From Sphingomonas hankookensis (GTDB lineage Bacteria; Pseudomonadota; Alphaproteobacteria; Sphingomonadales; Sphingomonadaceae), in NCBI RefSeq assembly GCF_028551275.1, contig NZ_CP117028.1:26000-89999 (forward strand): a stretch of 64,000 nucleotides of DNA, written 5' to 3'. This document shows, one piece after another, positions 34,439 through 43,249 of this stretch. Position 1 is the first letter of the stretch. Every line of letters starts with the position of its first letter. The position numbers and the translations under genes are program-made. The notes under the pieces were generated by a model that was given only the letters and a program-made list of their open reading frames with translations, was not told the origin of the DNA and made no database searches.

Positions 34439-35568
34439 GCGCGCTCCAGCACGGTGGCGATGCCCTGCCCGCCGCCGATGCACTGGGTCGCCAGCGCATA
34501 GCGCTTGCCCTCGCGCGCCAGCAGCGCCGCCGCCTTGCCGACGATCCGCGCGCCGGTCGCGCCCAGCGGATGCCCGATCGCGATCGCCCCGCCGTCGAGG
34601 TTGATCGCCTCGTCCTTGATGCCGAGATCGCGGATGCAGGCGATCGCCTGCGCCGCGAACGCCTCGTTGATCTCGACCACATCGATATCGCTGACGCTCA
34701 GCCCCGCGCGCTCCAGCGCCTTTTTCGACGCGCCGATCGGGCCGAGGCCCATCGTCTCGGGCGCGCAGCCCGAAATGCCGATCGACTTGATCCGGGCGAG
34801 GATGGTCAGCCCATGCTTCGTCGCGAACTCCTCCGACGTCACCAGCACCGCACTCGCCCCATCGGTCAGCGGCGACGAGGTGCCGGCGGTGACCGACCCG
34901 TCCTGCCGGAAGGCGGGCTTCAGGCCCGACAATGCCTCGGTGGTGGTGTCGGGGCGGATGGTGCCGTCCTCGCTGACCACCCCGCCCTTGGTCTGGATCG
35001 GGATGATTTCTTGCGCGAGCCGGCCTTCGCTGCGCGCGGCGGCGGCCTTGCGCTGGCTGGCGACGGCGAAGGCGTCCTGTTCGTCACGGGTGATCTGATA
35101 CTGGGTCGCGACATTCTCGGCGGTGTCGCCCATGCCCATATAGGCGCCGGCGCTCTTGGCGGCGAGCGCCGGATTGGGCAGCGGGTTGTAGCCGCCCATC
35201 GGCACCCGGCTCATCGATTCGAGGCCGGCGCAGATGAACGCCTCGCCTGCCCCCACCTCGATCTGCCCGGCGGCAATATGGATCGCGCTCATCGACGATC
35301 CGCAGAAGCGGTTCACCGTCATGCCGCCGACCGACAGCGGCAGGTCGCCCAGCAGCGCCACCATCCGCGCGACGTTGAAGCCCTGTTCCCCTTCGGGAAA
35401 GGCGCAACCCATTACCACGTCCTCGATTTCCGCCGCATCGACGCCGGTGCGCTCGATCAGCCCGCGCACGACCTGCGCCGCCAGATCCTCGGGCCGCACC
35501 CGCGCCAGCGCGCCCTTGCCCGCCAGATGAAAGGGAGAACGAACATAGCCTGCGATTACGGCCTTCAT
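34435..35568 (-). CDS. fadA: Acetyl-CoA acyltransferase (thiolase)
   Basis: A 377-residue thiolase for the last beta-oxidation step. The acyl-accepting Cys lies in NRFCGSSMSAIHIAAG, the His in INEAFAAQA and GGAIAIGHPLGATGARI, and the second Cys in LATQCIGGGQGIA. The start at MKAVIAGYVRSPF matches the family N-terminus; an 18-codon upstream extension overlaps the regulatory dyad and is unlikely. It is first in the operon with the FadN-like enzyme and divergent from a MerR regulator. Confidence 0.92.
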   Translation of the reverse strand: MKAVIAGYVRSPFHLAGKGALARVRPEDLAAQVVRGLIERTGVDAAEIEDVVMGCAFPEGEQGFNVARMVALLGDLPLSVGGMTVNRFCGSSMSAIHIAAGQIEVGAGEAFICAGLESMSRVPMGGYNPLPNPALAAKSAGAYMGMGDTAENVATQYQITRDEQDAFAVASQRKAAAARSEGRLAQEIIPIQTKGGVVSEDGTIRPDTTTEALSGLKPAFRQDGSVTAGTSSPLTDGASAVLVTSEEFATKHGLTILARIKSIGISGCAPETMGLGPIGASKKALERAGLSVSDIDVVEINEAFAAQAIACIRDLGIKDEAINLDGGAIAIGHPLGATGARIVGKAAALLAREGKRYALATQCIGGGQGIATVLERA

Positions 35569-35616
35569 CGACGCGATCCTTCCCGAATGTCGGTCCATGT
35601 CTGCCATGGACATATG

Positions 35617-35646
35617 CCCCATAGGATAGCTATGTTACCTATAGGG
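35617..35646. promoter_or_regulatory. MerR-type dyad operator
   Basis: CCCCATAGG and CCTATAGGG face each other across 12 bases in the 95-base gap between the thiolase gene and the divergent merR-type gene. The position fits a MerR-family regulator twisting an over-long promoter spacer. Confidence 0.6.
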
Positions 35647-35663
35647 TAGATGGACGCGATGCA

Positions 35664-36068
35664 ATGGCCGACGGGGACGCAGCGATGGATGGTGAACTGA
35701 GCGGCATCCACGCCGTCGCCGACACGCTGGGCATCACCCCGCGCACGCTTCGCCTGTATGAAGACAAGGGGCTGATCCACCCGGTCCGCGTCGGCAACAA
35801 CCGCGCCTACAGCCACCGCGACATCGTGCGGATGCGCCTGATCCTGCGCGGCAAACGGTTGGGCTTCACCCTGCGCGAAATCCAGGAGTTTCTCGATCTC
35901 TACAGCAGCGACGCGGGCAACGACGAACAGATGCACGCGCTTGCCGACCGCTGCCGCACCCGCATCGACGCGCTGAACCTGCAACGCCAGGCGCTCGAAC
36001 AGACGGTGGCGGAACTGGAGGAACTCGAACAGACCGCCCGCGCCAATCTGTGCCGGTCGGCGCGGTAG
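35664..36068 (+). CDS. MerR-family regulator of the fad operon
   Basis: A 134-residue regulator with an N-terminal MerR winged helix (IHAVADTLGITPRTLRLYED, KGLIHPVRVGNNRAYS) and a C-terminal coiled coil (ALNLQRQALEQTVAELEELE). It has no metal-binding Cys cluster except one near the end, so an organic ligand such as an acyl-CoA is more likely than a metal. It is divergent from the thiolase/FadN operon, which it probably controls. ATG at 35664 or 35685 are both possible starts. Confidence 0.85.
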   Translation: MADGDAAMDGELSGIHAVADTLGITPRTLRLYEDKGLIHPVRVGNNRAYSHRDIVRMRLILRGKRLGFTLREIQEFLDLYSSDAGNDEQMHALADRCRTRIDALNLQRQALEQTVAELEELEQTARANLCRSAR

Positions 36069-36089
36069 GGCGGAACCCCACCACCAACC

Positions 36090-36240
36090 GTATCCCCGCG
36101 CAGGCGGGGATCCAGGGCAACGCACGATACCGCCGGTGGCTCTGGACCCCCGCCTGCGCGGGGGTACGGTCGGGGCAGCGGACGACATACGCCAAACCTA
36201 CCGACGTCACCCCGGGCCTGACCCGGGGTCCCGCTTCTTC
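36090..36240. repeat. Class A pair and class B single copy
   Basis: A class A pair (36090-36169, with a left arm GTATCCCCGCGCAGGCGGGG) and a class B element (36206-36240) fill the gap between the merR-type gene and the 3' end of the convergent receptor gene. Confidence 0.88.
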
Positions 36241-36265
36241 GACAGCGCCCCCTTCGGCCAACCCC

Positions 36266-38977
36266 TCAAAAATTCAACCGAACCCCCAGCGCGTAGCGCG
36301 GGCCATAGGTTTCGAACGAGATCACCCGCTCCTTGTACACCGAATACAGAAACGTCTTTTCGTTGAACAGGTTGAGCCCCTGCGCGAACAGCGTCAGCTT
36401 GTCGTTGACCGCATAGTTGATGCTCGCGTCCCAGATGCCGTACGCATCGACATTCACCGGCTGCCCGCGATTGCCCTGTTCGGTCTGCTGATACGCGTTG
36501 CGCCAGTTATACGCGATCCGCGCCTGCAGCGGCCCCTTCTCATAAAAGGCCACCGCATTGTACGTCGTCGCGTCAGGATCGACGAGGCTGATATTCGCCT
36601 GCACGCCCAGCCCGTCGAGCGGTTCGGGCAGCCCGGTAAAGGTGTACTGGCCTGAAAACTCGATGCCCTTGTAGCTGCGGCTGCCGACATTTTCCGGCCG
36701 CGTCCGCCGGAAATCGAGGCCCTGCACCTGGATCGTCGTCGTCACCGATTCGGAGATGTTGCTCAGGTCCTTGGCGAACAGCGCGACGCTCAGGAAGCTG
36801 GAGCGGTCGAGATACCAGGTCAGCGCCGCATCGTAATTCCACCCGATCATCGGTTCGAGGCCGGGATTGCCGTCGGTGATCGCCCGTTCGCGCGGCCGCG
36901 GGTTGATGTTGCGGATTAGCAGCAGGTCGCTGAGCGTCGCGCGGGTCAGCGTCTTGGCGACCGCCGCCTGGAACACGACATCCTCGAACACGTCCAGCTT
37001 GAAGTTCGCGCTCGGCAGCAGCTGGCTGTACGACCCCTGCTCGCTGATCGGCTGCGGGTTGGACAGGTTGACGATCGGATCGCCCCCGCCCGCCGGCGTG
37101 GTGAAGCCCAATATCTCCTGCCCGAACCCGCGCGACGTCACCTCGGTGCGGGTATAGCGCAGCCCGATATTGCCGCTCCACGGCCGCGAGCCGAAATCGC
37201 CGCCGAACGATGCCTCGACATAGCCGCCGATGGTCCGCTCCTGCGCCGATCCGCTGTTACCCGGCACCGGGATCACGCCGAAGCCGCCGCCATTGGCCGC
37301 CAGCGCCGCGCGCGCCGCCGCCGGGTTCGCCAGCTGGTTGATCGCCGCATCGCTCAGCAGATATTTCGCGAGGTCGGCGGCGGCATAGGTCGGGTACGCG
37401 CTCTCGAACATGCCGGTGCCGAGGAAGTTGGTCGCATCCGCCGTGCCGGTGAACACACTCGACGGGATCGACACCCCGGCCCCGCAATACAGGCATTGCA
37501 GCGCATCGGGGGTCTTGAACGAAAAGCGCGATTTCTTGCGGTCCGAAAAGTTGAAGCCCCCCGAAATCCGCCGGAGGATGCCGCTGTCGACATTCCATTT
37601 CAGGTTCGTATTGCCCTGATAAATCTCGTCCTCGACGCTGACGCCCTCATAGGTCAGGAACCCGGCGCGCGCGTTCGACGTGTCGAGAATGTTGCCGAGG
37701 CCCGTATAGACCGGCATCCCCGTCGGCCCGATCGCGAACTTGACGCCGGCGGGCGAATAGCTGGGCGTCGCCAGGTTGCTTTCGAACCACGCCTGGTTGC
37801 CGCCGGTATCGTCGGTCGCCTTCGACCACGAAAAGTCGACCGTGCCGGTCAACCGGTCGGACGGAGTCCACGCCAGGTTCGCGCCCGCCTGATACGTCGT
37901 CGCAAGGCGCGGGCGAATCTGGTTGGTGAACATCGGCCCCGACGCGATGCCGGTATAGCTGGTGACGGTATTGTTCTGGTCGACCGTCGCCGCGGTCACG
38001 TCGCCGGGGCCGCCATAGACGAAGAACACCTTGTTATCGTCGTTCACGTCCAGCTTCGAATAGAGGCCGTCCAGCGTAAACAGCAGCGCGTCGCTCGCCC
38101 GCCACTGCGCGGTGAGCAGGCCCGACATCCGCTTGCGACTGGTGCGGTTGGTGCCCCATTCGACATAGGTCGGGATCGACACCCCGCGAAATTCGGGCGT
38201 GCCGTCCCTGTTCAGGTCGAGCGACTGGTTCGCCTCCCACCCGTCGGTGAAGATGCGCTTCCCCTCGATCTTGCGGTCGATGTACGAAAAGGCGCCGAGG
38301 ATGCCGAAATCGCCGTCGCCGAACGTCTTGCTGAGCAGGCCTGAAAATTGCGGCGAGAACTGCCCGCGCAATTTGTCGTAATTGGCCTGCGCCGACAGCG
38401 CGATCTTGCCCTCTTTGAAATCGAACGGGCGCGCGGTGTACATGTCGACCGTCGCGGCGATTCCGCCCTCGATCTGCGACGCGGTCGGCGTCTTCGACAC
38501 ATCGACCCGGTTGATCAGCTCGGCGGGCAATATGTCGAAACTGAACTCGCGCCCCTGATTCTCAGTCGCGAGGATGCGGCCATTGTACAGCGCGCTGCTG
38601 AACGCCGGACCCAGGCCCCGCACGGTGATGAACTGGCCTTCGCCGTTGTCGCGTGAAATGGTGACGCCGGGAATACGCTGGATCGCCTCGGCGATATTCT
38701 GGTCGGGCAGCTTGCCGATATCGTCGGCGACGATCGAATCGACGATATTGTCGGCGTTACGTTTGATATCCGTCGCCCGCCGCAAGCTCTCGCGCAGGCC
38801 GGTGACGACGATGTCACCCTCCTCGCTCGCCACCGACGCATCCTGCACCGCGCCATCGGGCGCGGTCGGCGGTGGCGGCGCGGTCTGGGCGGGTACCTGC
38901 GCCAGCGCGGGCGTGGTGGCGAGCAAAATGGCCGACCCGGCCAGGCTGAGCAAGCGGAACCGCTTCACGGATGACAT
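36266..38977 (-). CDS. TonB-dependent outer-membrane receptor
   Basis: A 903-residue receptor of the large oligosaccharide-type (Caulobacter/sphingomonad) class. It has a signal peptide (LLSLAGSAILLATTPALAQ), a TonB box-like stretch (GDIVVTGLRESLRRA), a plug domain with DDIGKLPDQNIAEAIQRIPG and VRGLGPAFSSALYNGR, and a 22-strand barrel ending in the expected terminal Phe (YALGVRLNF). It would import a large glycan or other nutrient with TonB energy. A LacI-type operator lies about 70 bases upstream (39046), linking it to the sugar importer at 41-49.8 kb. Confidence 0.93.
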   Translation of the reverse strand: MSSVKRFRLLSLAGSAILLATTPALAQVPAQTAPPPPTAPDGAVQDASVASEEGDIVVTGLRESLRRATDIKRNADNIVDSIVADDIGKLPDQNIAEAIQRIPGVTISRDNGEGQFITVRGLGPAFSSALYNGRILATENQGREFSFDILPAELINRVDVSKTPTASQIEGGIAATVDMYTARPFDFKEGKIALSAQANYDKLRGQFSPQFSGLLSKTFGDGDFGILGAFSYIDRKIEGKRIFTDGWEANQSLDLNRDGTPEFRGVSIPTYVEWGTNRTSRKRMSGLLTAQWRASDALLFTLDGLYSKLDVNDDNKVFFVYGGPGDVTAATVDQNNTVTSYTGIASGPMFTNQIRPRLATTYQAGANLAWTPSDRLTGTVDFSWSKATDDTGGNQAWFESNLATPSYSPAGVKFAIGPTGMPVYTGLGNILDTSNARAGFLTYEGVSVEDEIYQGNTNLKWNVDSGILRRISGGFNFSDRKKSRFSFKTPDALQCLYCGAGVSIPSSVFTGTADATNFLGTGMFESAYPTYAAADLAKYLLSDAAINQLANPAAARAALAANGGGFGVIPVPGNSGSAQERTIGGYVEASFGGDFGSRPWSGNIGLRYTRTEVTSRGFGQEILGFTTPAGGGDPIVNLSNPQPISEQGSYSQLLPSANFKLDVFEDVVFQAAVAKTLTRATLSDLLLIRNINPRPRERAITDGNPGLEPMIGWNYDAALTWYLDRSSFLSVALFAKDLSNISESVTTTIQVQGLDFRRTRPENVGSRSYKGIEFSGQYTFTGLPEPLDGLGVQANISLVDPDATTYNAVAFYEKGPLQARIAYNWRNAYQQTEQGNRGQPVNVDAYGIWDASINYAVNDKLTLFAQGLNLFNEKTFLYSVYKERVISFETYGPRYALGVRLNF

Positions 38978-39045
38978 GCCGTATCCTCTCCCTATCGCTT
39001 CCGCGTCGCAGCCGTTCGTGCGGCCATCATCCGGAAGATTGAGGA

Positions 39046-39061
39046 GGTTTAACGATCAACC
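39046..39061. promoter_or_regulatory. LacI-family operator candidate before the receptor
   Basis: GGTTTAACGATCAACC is a near-palindrome with a central CG. It matches 12 of 16 positions of TGTTTAACGATAAACA in front of the sugar operon, and lies about 70 bases upstream of the receptor start. Nothing else was seen in the 38978-39244 gap apart from a decayed class B arm near 39178. Confidence 0.55.
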
Positions 39062-39244
39062 AACCGCGCGGCAAGCGGTCTTGTGCGGTGGCGTACCGTG
39101 GGGGTCGGGGCACCGGATGGATGCCTTCGCCGGCGTCCCTGTCCCGGGTCATGTCGTGGAGACTGCGGCATCGCCGTCATCCCGGACGCGACCCGGGTCG
39201 CGCTGCATGCCGGAGCGTCGCGAACGGGCGCGTGTCGCTCGCCT

Positions 39245-40021
39245 TCAAACGGTCGGGCGTGGGAAGGGATGCGCGGGCGGCCCCAACGATGCGAGCCGTG
39301 CGGCGGTCGCCGGCGCGATCCGTTCCTTCAATCCCGAACCCCCGGCGCCCGTCGGACCGAATCGGGCAAAATACGGCCGGATGAGATCATAGCCGCGCGA
39401 ATCGCCCGATTGAAAATGGCGGAATATCCAATAGGCGATCAGATCGGCCATCTGGATCAGGCGCGACGCCTTGGAGTCGAGGAAGAGCGGCACCTCGGCG
39501 AAGTTCCGCAACTGGCCGCTGGCATGACCGACATGCTTGAAGACATGCGACAGCGACTGGATCTTCTCTTCGTAATTGCTCTTGTCGAGGATCACGATCC
39601 CCCGTTGCGGATTTCCCTGCTGGTACAGCGATCGCAGATAGCCGTCGAAACAGGTCGCGACGTCCTCGAACGCCGTCGCCAGAATGTCCTCCGGGTTCAT
39701 CAGCGCCTTTTCGATGACGCAGGCGTAAACGCGCAGCTTGAGTTGCCGGTCGGATAGCAGGTTCAGAATGTCGACGACTGCCTGCACCCGGTCCTGCGGC
39801 GGAACGCCTTTCCAGTCGCCCTGCCCGCCGCGCATCGGGCTTCCGTGAAATTCGATGCTGCGCGGATCGGTCGCACTGAAGCGCGCCGCGACCGGATCGA
39901 TCTGCCCTTCCAGCCAATGGGTCTGGCGCTCGAAGACGCTGAACCCGGCGAGTACGAAAAACTGCGTGCTCGGGTCATGGGCGTGCCCGGATTCATCGAG
40001 GTAGAGCAGGTGCACGGCCAC
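39245..40021 (-). CDS. DUF3800 domain protein
   Basis: A 258-residue protein with the DUF3800 hallmark LLYLDESGHAHD at the N-terminus and conserved acidic residues later (VILDKSNYEEK, RLIQMADLIAYWIFRH). The fold is thought to be RNase H-like, with Asp residues that could form a nuclease site; members often occur on mobile or defence DNA. The gene has somewhat less extreme codon use than its neighbours, suggesting acquisition. The GTG at 40021 gives the standard N-terminus, but no ribosome site is visible and a terminator ends a few bases upstream. Confidence 0.85.
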   Translation of the reverse strand: MAVHLLYLDESGHAHDPSTQFFVLAGFSVFERQTHWLEGQIDPVAARFSATDPRSIEFHGSPMRGGQGDWKGVPPQDRVQAVVDILNLLSDRQLKLRVYACVIEKALMNPEDILATAFEDVATCFDGYLRSLYQQGNPQRGIVILDKSNYEEKIQSLSHVFKHVGHASGQLRNFAEVPLFLDSKASRLIQMADLIAYWIFRHFQSGDSRGYDLIRPYFARFGPTGAGGSGLKERIAPATAARLASLGPPAHPFPRPTV

Positions 40022-40027
40022 ATCCCG

Positions 40028-40055
40028 AAAAAAAAGCGGGCCCCGAAAGACCCGC
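40028..40055 (-). terminator. Rho-independent terminator abutting the DUF3800 start
   Basis: On the minus strand GCGGGTC and GGCCCGC pair imperfectly around a short loop and are followed by eight T. It lies 147 bases after the stop of the small membrane gene at 40202, yet its T tract ends 7 bases before the DUF3800 start codon. Confidence 0.8.
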
Positions 40056-40201
40056 CCTGCAACTGCCGAAATCGGTAAGCCAGGTGAAACAATCGTTCAG
40101 CGCACCAACGAATCAGCACTCCCAGCTTGCGGTGCAATATAGGCACCATTGCCAGAATGGCAAGATTCGCCCCAAATCGAACGACGTCGACCGCTACAGC
40201 C

Positions 40202-40387
40202 TCAGATCAGCTCCCACAGCGCATAACCGGTCAGCAGCACCGCCGCCGCCACCGACATGCCGAACAGGACATAGCCGATATAGTTCATGATCGCCGGGTT
40301 CGGGCGCTGGGCGCGCTTGTTGTGCGAGGCGGCCGACAGCACGAAGCTGGCCAGCAACCCGTAAGTGAACACCGCCGTCTCGACCAT
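40202..40387 (-). CDS. Small two-helix membrane protein
   Basis: A 61-residue protein with two hydrophobic segments, AVFTYGLLASFVLSA and IGYVLFGMSVAAAVLLTGYA, separated by a basic loop HNKRAQRPNP. Function and family are not recognised. It is monocistronic, followed by the terminator at 40028. Confidence 0.6.
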   Translation of the reverse strand: MVETAVFTYGLLASFVLSAASHNKRAQRPNPAIMNYIGYVLFGMSVAAAVLLTGYALWELI

Positions 40388-40662
40388 CGCGCGCCAGATC
40401 CTTGTGCCTGCATCGTGCGGCTGCCCCCCGGCCCGCCGCCTGCGTGGCTAAATCATAGCCTGGCCCGACTATCAATTGGTTAAGATGGAACCGATCGTCC
40501 GACAAAGGCGTTTCAGCCTGTTTTTCCATGTGCCAGGCCTTCCGCCGCGGTTCTTGGCGGTCGATGTCTCGCCTTATCATGCCGCGCGCTTGGCCGAAGC
40601 TGCCGGGTGCGTTCACGTGCTGGCGGGTGTAACCAGCGGGTCGAATAGCGGCTTCGGTTGCA

Positions 40663-40946
40663 GGGTTCACGCGGAGGCGCGGAGGCGCGGAGGCGCGAAG
40701 AAGAAGCAGAAGGTTAGATTTCGCGCAGAGGCGCAGAGGCGCGGAGAGGGTGCGTCCGGGGCCACCTTACCCGCGCCAGCGGCCTCGCCCTTGCCGACAG
40801 CGGGTGCAGTCGTCTGCCGATCGTGCGCGGTGGCAACAAACGCAACCCCTCCGCGCCTCTGCGCCTCTGCCCGAAATCTAACCTTCTTCTACCCCGACGC
40901 CGACGAAGACGCGAAAGGCCGCGCCCTCCGCGCCTCCGCGTGAATC
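40663..40946. repeat. Class E compound inverted repeat
   Basis: An outer pair (GGTTCACGCGGAGGCGCGGA at 40664 and CCGCGCCTCCGCGTGAATC near 40927-40946) encloses an inner pair with arms of about 39 bases (40708-40746 and 40849-40888, including AAGGTTAGATTTCG). It is the largest potential hairpin in the window and lies in the 40388-40966 gap, in which I accept no gene. Confidence 0.88.
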
Positions 40947-40966
40947 AAACCCGGCCCGACACCGCC

Positions 40967-42043
40967 TCAATCGACCGCGTTGCCGTCCCCATCGAACACC
41001 AGCATCCGCGCCGGATCGGCATGGAGCGTGATCGCGTCCGCTACCGCATGATGCCCGTCCAGCTTCGCGCGGAACGCATCGCCCGACGGCAGCGCGCCAT
41101 AGAGATAGGTCGAATGGCCCAGTGCCTCGACCGCCTCGATCGCCATCGGCAGCGCCAGGGCGTCGCCACCGCCCGTCAGCGTCACATGTTCGGGCCGCAG
41201 CCCCAGCGTCGCCCGCGCGCCCACCGCCAGCGCCGCCCCCCGGGCCGATCCGACGCGCAAACCCCCGGCCATGTCGAACAGGGTCACGCCCCCCTCGCGC
41301 CCGACCACCACCGCGTCGAACAGGTTGATCCGCGGGCTGCCGATGAAGCCGGCGGTGAAGACATTGGCCGGCCGGTCATACACTTCCAGCGGGGTGCCGA
41401 CCTGCGCGATCCGCCCTTTGTCGAGGATCACGAGGCGGTCGGCCAGCGTCATCGCCTCGACCTGATCGTGCGTCACATAGATCATCGTCGCGCCCAGACG
41501 CCGGTGGAGCGCGGCCAGTTCGTGCCGCATCCGTACCCTGAGATCGGCGTCGAGGTTCGACAGCGGCTCGTCGAACAGGAAGAGGTCGGGATTGCGCACG
41601 ATCGCGCGGCCGATCGCCACCCGTTGCCGCTGCCCGCCCGACAGCTGGTTGGGCATCCGGTCGAGCAGCGCGTCCAGTTCGAGCACCTGCGCGGCATGGG
41701 CGACCTGTTCGGCGATGGTCGCCTTGGCCACCCGCATATTCTTGAGACCGAAGCTCAAATTCTCACCGACTGTCATGTGCGGGTACAGCGCATAGGACTG
41801 GAACACCATCGCCACGCCGCGGTCCGACGCCGGCACCCGCGTCACGTCGCGCCCGCCGATGCGAATCTGCCCGCCGCTGACCGTCTCAAGCCCCGCGATC
41901 ATCCTGAGCACGGTCGACTTGCCGCAGCCCGACGACCCGACCAGCACGACGAACTCGCCCGCCGCGACGTCCAGGTCGATGCCACGGATCGTGTCGACCC
42001 CGTCATAGGATTTGGTCAGCCCCTGAAGCTGCAATGCGCTCAT
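40967..42043 (-). CDS. Sugar ABC importer ATPase (MalK/UgpC type)
   Basis: A 358-residue ATPase of the CUT1 carbohydrate importers. Walker A GSSGCGKST, Q loop FQSYALYPHMT, signature LSGGQRQRVAIGRAI, Walker B LFLFDEPLSNLD and the H-loop YVTHDQVEAM are intact. The C-terminal OB-fold regulatory domain is present (LGLRPEHVTLTGGG). It should power the permease pair at 46016-47754. Its start overlaps the LacI gene stop (ATGA), and it is transcribed divergently from the rest of the importer. Confidence 0.92.
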   Translation of the reverse strand: MSALQLQGLTKSYDGVDTIRGIDLDVAAGEFVVLVGSSGCGKSTVLRMIAGLETVSGGQIRIGGRDVTRVPASDRGVAMVFQSYALYPHMTVGENLSFGLKNMRVAKATIAEQVAHAAQVLELDALLDRMPNQLSGGQRQRVAIGRAIVRNPDLFLFDEPLSNLDADLRVRMRHELAALHRRLGATMIYVTHDQVEAMTLADRLVILDKGRIAQVGTPLEVYDRPANVFTAGFIGSPRINLFDAVVVGREGGVTLFDMAGGLRVGSARGAALAVGARATLGLRPEHVTLTGGGDALALPMAIEAVEALGHSTYLYGALPSGDAFRAKLDGHHAVADAITLHADPARMLVFDGDGNAVD

Positions 42044-43116
42044 TCGGTTTCCAGCTCCCATGCGGCGGCGCTGCTGTCGCCGCCCACGAATTCGGCGGCG
42101 ATGCGGATCGGCGATCCGGCCTTGCCCGGTTCGCGCAGCAGGGCTTCGGCGGCGCGGCGGCCTTTCTCGAAGGCGTTCTGCCGGACGGTGGTCAACCGCA
42201 ACCCCTCGCGCGGGCGGCCGGGCGGGTCGATCCCGTCATAGCCGGTCACCGACATGCGCCGCGGCACCGACAGCCCCAGCGCATCGCACCGCGCCATGAC
42301 GCCATAGGCCAATCGGTCGGAGAAGCAGACCATCGCGGTCAGGTCGTGCTGCCGCCGGAGCAGCCGGTCGACTGCCCGCGCGCCGCCCTCCTCGTCGTTC
42401 GGCGTCTCGCACACGAGGATGCCCTTGGCCGGCACGCCCGCCGCATCGAACGCGTCGCGGCAGCCGAGCACGCGTTCGTGTACCACATGATTCTCGTCCG
42501 ACACGTCGCGGTCGAGCGCGAACAGCTCGCCATGGTCCTGCGACCACGGAAAGGTGACGATGGCGATGTTGCGATGGCCAAGGTCGATCAGGTGCGAAAC
42601 GACGCTGCGCATCATCTCGCGGTCGTTGGTCAGCACGCTCGGCAATTGCGGCGCGTCGAAGTCCACGACCACCGTCGGCAGCCCGCGCGCCAGCGCCTTG
42701 CGGATCGTCGGATGGCTCTTGTACGGCGCGTTCAGTATGTATCCGTCGACGATCGCGGTCAGATTGTCCAACCGTTCGGGATGCTTGTCCTTGAGCGGAA
42801 TCAGGACGATGTTGGCGCCCTCCTCCTCGCACACCGACGATATGCCGCGCAGGAACGCGATGTCGTGCGCGTCGGTGAAAGCATAGCTCAGCTGGTCGTT
42901 GAACAGCACCCCGATCGCGCCGCACCGCCCGGTCCTGAGCGAGCGCGCCGCCGGGTTCGGCCCCTCATAGTGAACTTCCGCCGCATGGGCGAGGATCCGG
43001 TCGCGCAGCGCCGCCGACACCTTGGCCGGGTTGTTGTACGCATTCGACACCGACGTATGGGTGACGCCCAGATCGGACGCGATCGATTTCAACGTGGCAC
43101 GTTTCGCGCGGGCCAT
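42040..43116 (-). CDS. LacI-family transcriptional regulator
   Basis: A 358-residue sugar-responsive repressor. The N-terminal HTH reads TLKSIASDLGVTHTSVSNAY with the hinge region PNPAARSLRTGR, followed by a periplasmic-binding-protein-like effector domain (VDGYILNAPYK, DFDAPQLPSVLTND, SVTGYDGIDPPGRPR). It is co-transcribed with the ATPase and divergent from the glycosidase/importer operon. A perfect central-CG palindrome in the shared promoter is its probable operator, with related sites before the TonB receptor and the GH127 operon. Confidence 0.92.
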   Translation of the reverse strand: MARAKRATLKSIASDLGVTHTSVSNAYNNPAKVSAALRDRILAHAAEVHYEGPNPAARSLRTGRCGAIGVLFNDQLSYAFTDAHDIAFLRGISSVCEEEGANIVLIPLKDKHPERLDNLTAIVDGYILNAPYKSHPTIRKALARGLPTVVVDFDAPQLPSVLTNDREMMRSVVSHLIDLGHRNIAIVTFPWSQDHGELFALDRDVSDENHVVHERVLGCRDAFDAAGVPAKGILVCETPNDEEGGARAVDRLLRRQHDLTAMVCFSDRLAYGVMARCDALGLSVPRRMSVTGYDGIDPPGRPREGLRLTTVRQNAFEKGRRAAEALLREPGKAGSPIRIAAEFVGGDSSAAAWELETE

Positions 43117-43170
43117 GGTTCCTCTCCGGGTGGTGGTTCCACCGTCTTTCCCGACCACTAACCCGCCACC

Positions 43171-43206
43171 TTGACAGCCGCAACCACCAATGTTTAACGA
43201 TAAACA
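43171..43206 (+). promoter_or_regulatory. Promoter with LacI-type operator TGTTTAACGATAAACA
   Basis: TTGACA at 43171-43176 is a consensus -35 box. The -10 region (about 43194-43199) is covered by TGTTTAACGATAAACA (43191-43206), a dyad with 6-bp perfect arms and a central CG, typical of LacI-family sites. Bound repressor would block the glycosidase/importer operon. The mirrored position also suits control of lacI-ATPase. Confidence 0.75.
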
Positions 43207-43249
43207 CGCCACCCGGCAAACGGGGACGATGGAGAGGAGCGACCGGCAC

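Noticed and set aside
40476..40943. 155-codon plus-strand frame in the gap before the importer ATPase
   Set aside because: It runs through the class E repeats and owes its length to them, with low-complexity Arg/Ala content and no signal of selection.
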